Assembly: GCA_945918815.1 (NCBI GenBank)
Contig: CAMEIU010000134.1
Coordinates: forward strand, 1 to 5,680
Reading direction: 5' to 3'
DNA: 5,680 nucleotides
Source of the DNA: an uncultured Clostridia bacterium
GTDB taxonomy: Bacteria; Bacillota; Clostridia; Oscillospirales; Oscillospiraceae
Positions within the stretch are counted from its first letter, which is position 1, and each line of letters opens with the position of its first letter. The notes under the pieces were generated by a model. The model saw nothing but the letters and a program-made list of their open reading frames with translations, made no database searches and had not been told where the DNA came from. The position numbers and the translations under genes are program-made. Below, piece after piece: positions 5,115-5,680 of this stretch.

Positions 5115-5680
5115 ATGATCGATATCAACATCCTAAATCTGCTCAATGTTCCCGACAAAGCGGAGCGTCTTGCCAATCTGCGGGAGGCTGTGAAGACTGC
5201 CCAGTTCCCGCCCATGGTGCCCCAGTACATCAACAACCACATCCACACCACCTATTCCTTCTCCCCCTATTCACCCACGGCGGCGGTGTATGCCGCCCGG
5301 ATGGAGGGCCTTTGCACCGCCGGTATCATCGACCATGATTCCATCTCCGGCGCAGAGGAGTTCCTGGAGGCCGCCAAGATCGTGGACATGCCTGTGACCA
5401 TCGGCATGGAGTGCCGCGCTTCCATGGACGGCACCATTCTCGAGGGCCGCCGGACCAACAACCCGGACCAGGTGGGATGCAGCTATATGACCATCCAGTC
5501 GGTGCCCCATGACAAGATCGGCCGCCTGACGGAGTTCTTTGCCCCTTACCGGGAGGCCAGAGGCCGCCGGAACCGGGCCATGATCGCCAGAATCAACGAT
5601 CTGCTGCACATGGACCTGGACTATGAGCGGGACGTCCTGCCCCTGTCCATGGCCCATGAGGGCGGCGGCGTCACGGAGCG
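5115..5680 (+). CDS. PHP-domain metal-dependent hydrolase (3' end outside window)
   Basis: 188 complete codons are open to the right edge with no stop, so the C-terminus is missing. After a lead of about 40 residues the frame shows the PHP motifs: NNHIHTTYS with HxH at H42 and H44, IIDHDSISG with D73-H74-D75, and IGMEC with E99. These residues bind the metal cluster in PHP phosphoesterases such as histidinol-phosphate phosphatase and YcdX-like proteins; later His and Asp ligands would lie beyond the window. No signal peptide is apparent, so it should be cytoplasmic. It follows the dehydrogenase by 93 bases on the same strand with a strong ribosome binding site and no terminator between them, so co-transcription is likely. 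A sugar-phosphate phosphatase role fits both family and neighbours but is inference. It is not a DNA polymerase PHP domain judging from the short lead and context. Exact function unknown. Confidence 0.82.
   Translation, partial: MIDINILNLLNVPDKAERLANLREAVKTAQFPPMVPQYINNHIHTTYSFSPYSPTAAVYAARMEGLCTAGIIDHDSISGAEEFLEAAKIVDMPVTIGMECRASMDGTILEGRRTNNPDQVGCSYMTIQSVPHDKIGRLTEFFAPYREARGRRNRAMIARINDLLHMDLDYERDVLPLSMAHEGGGVTE

Noticed and set aside
5271..5657. Minus-strand frames opposite the 3' edge
   Set aside because: The plus-strand frame starting at 5115 shows intact PHP motifs and a good ribosome binding site, so these are shadows.

Overview
The window looks like chromosomal DNA from a GC-rich Gram-positive gut-type bacterium, most likely a member of the Clostridia (Oscillospiraceae or a relative). 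The evidence is the GC-rich third codon positions, the consensus AGGAGG-type ribosome binding sites, the sigma-A-like promoters, and intergenic AT-rich repeats built from the unit TTGACAAT. This taxonomic call is an inference from style, not from a marker gene.

Layout. Bases 1-1160 (+) hold the C-terminal part of an L-fucose/L-arabinose isomerase-fold enzyme, followed by a strong intrinsic terminator (1172-1211) and a short repeat plus hairpin (1215-1311). Bases 1320-2237 (-) encode a sugar-phosphate-type nucleotidyltransferase, convergent with the isomerase. A 212-base divergent region (2238-2449) carries a credible promoter for each direction. Bases 2450-3922 (+) encode a full-length rhamnulokinase-type FGGY kinase. 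A 220-base gap (3923-4142) is mostly one AT-rich element with imperfect 32-base inverted ends. Bases 4143-5021 (+) encode a short-chain dehydrogenase resembling sorbitol-6-phosphate dehydrogenase. A 93-base gap with two GC-rich hairpins follows. From 5115 to the right edge (+) lies the start of a PHP-domain metal-dependent hydrolase, cut by the window.

How the genes may work together. Isomerase and kinase are the first two steps of a 6-deoxyhexose or similar aldose pathway (aldose to ketose to ketose phosphate). The dehydrogenase and the PHP protein would act on the sugar, sugar alcohol or phosphate ester. No class II aldolase, transporter or regulator is visible, so the substrate and the end of the pathway cannot be fixed from this window. 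The nucleotidyltransferase has its own promoter on the opposite strand and need not belong to the pathway. No gene-free stretch exceeds 300 bases. No tRNA, rRNA, CRISPR array, transposase or riboswitch was seen.
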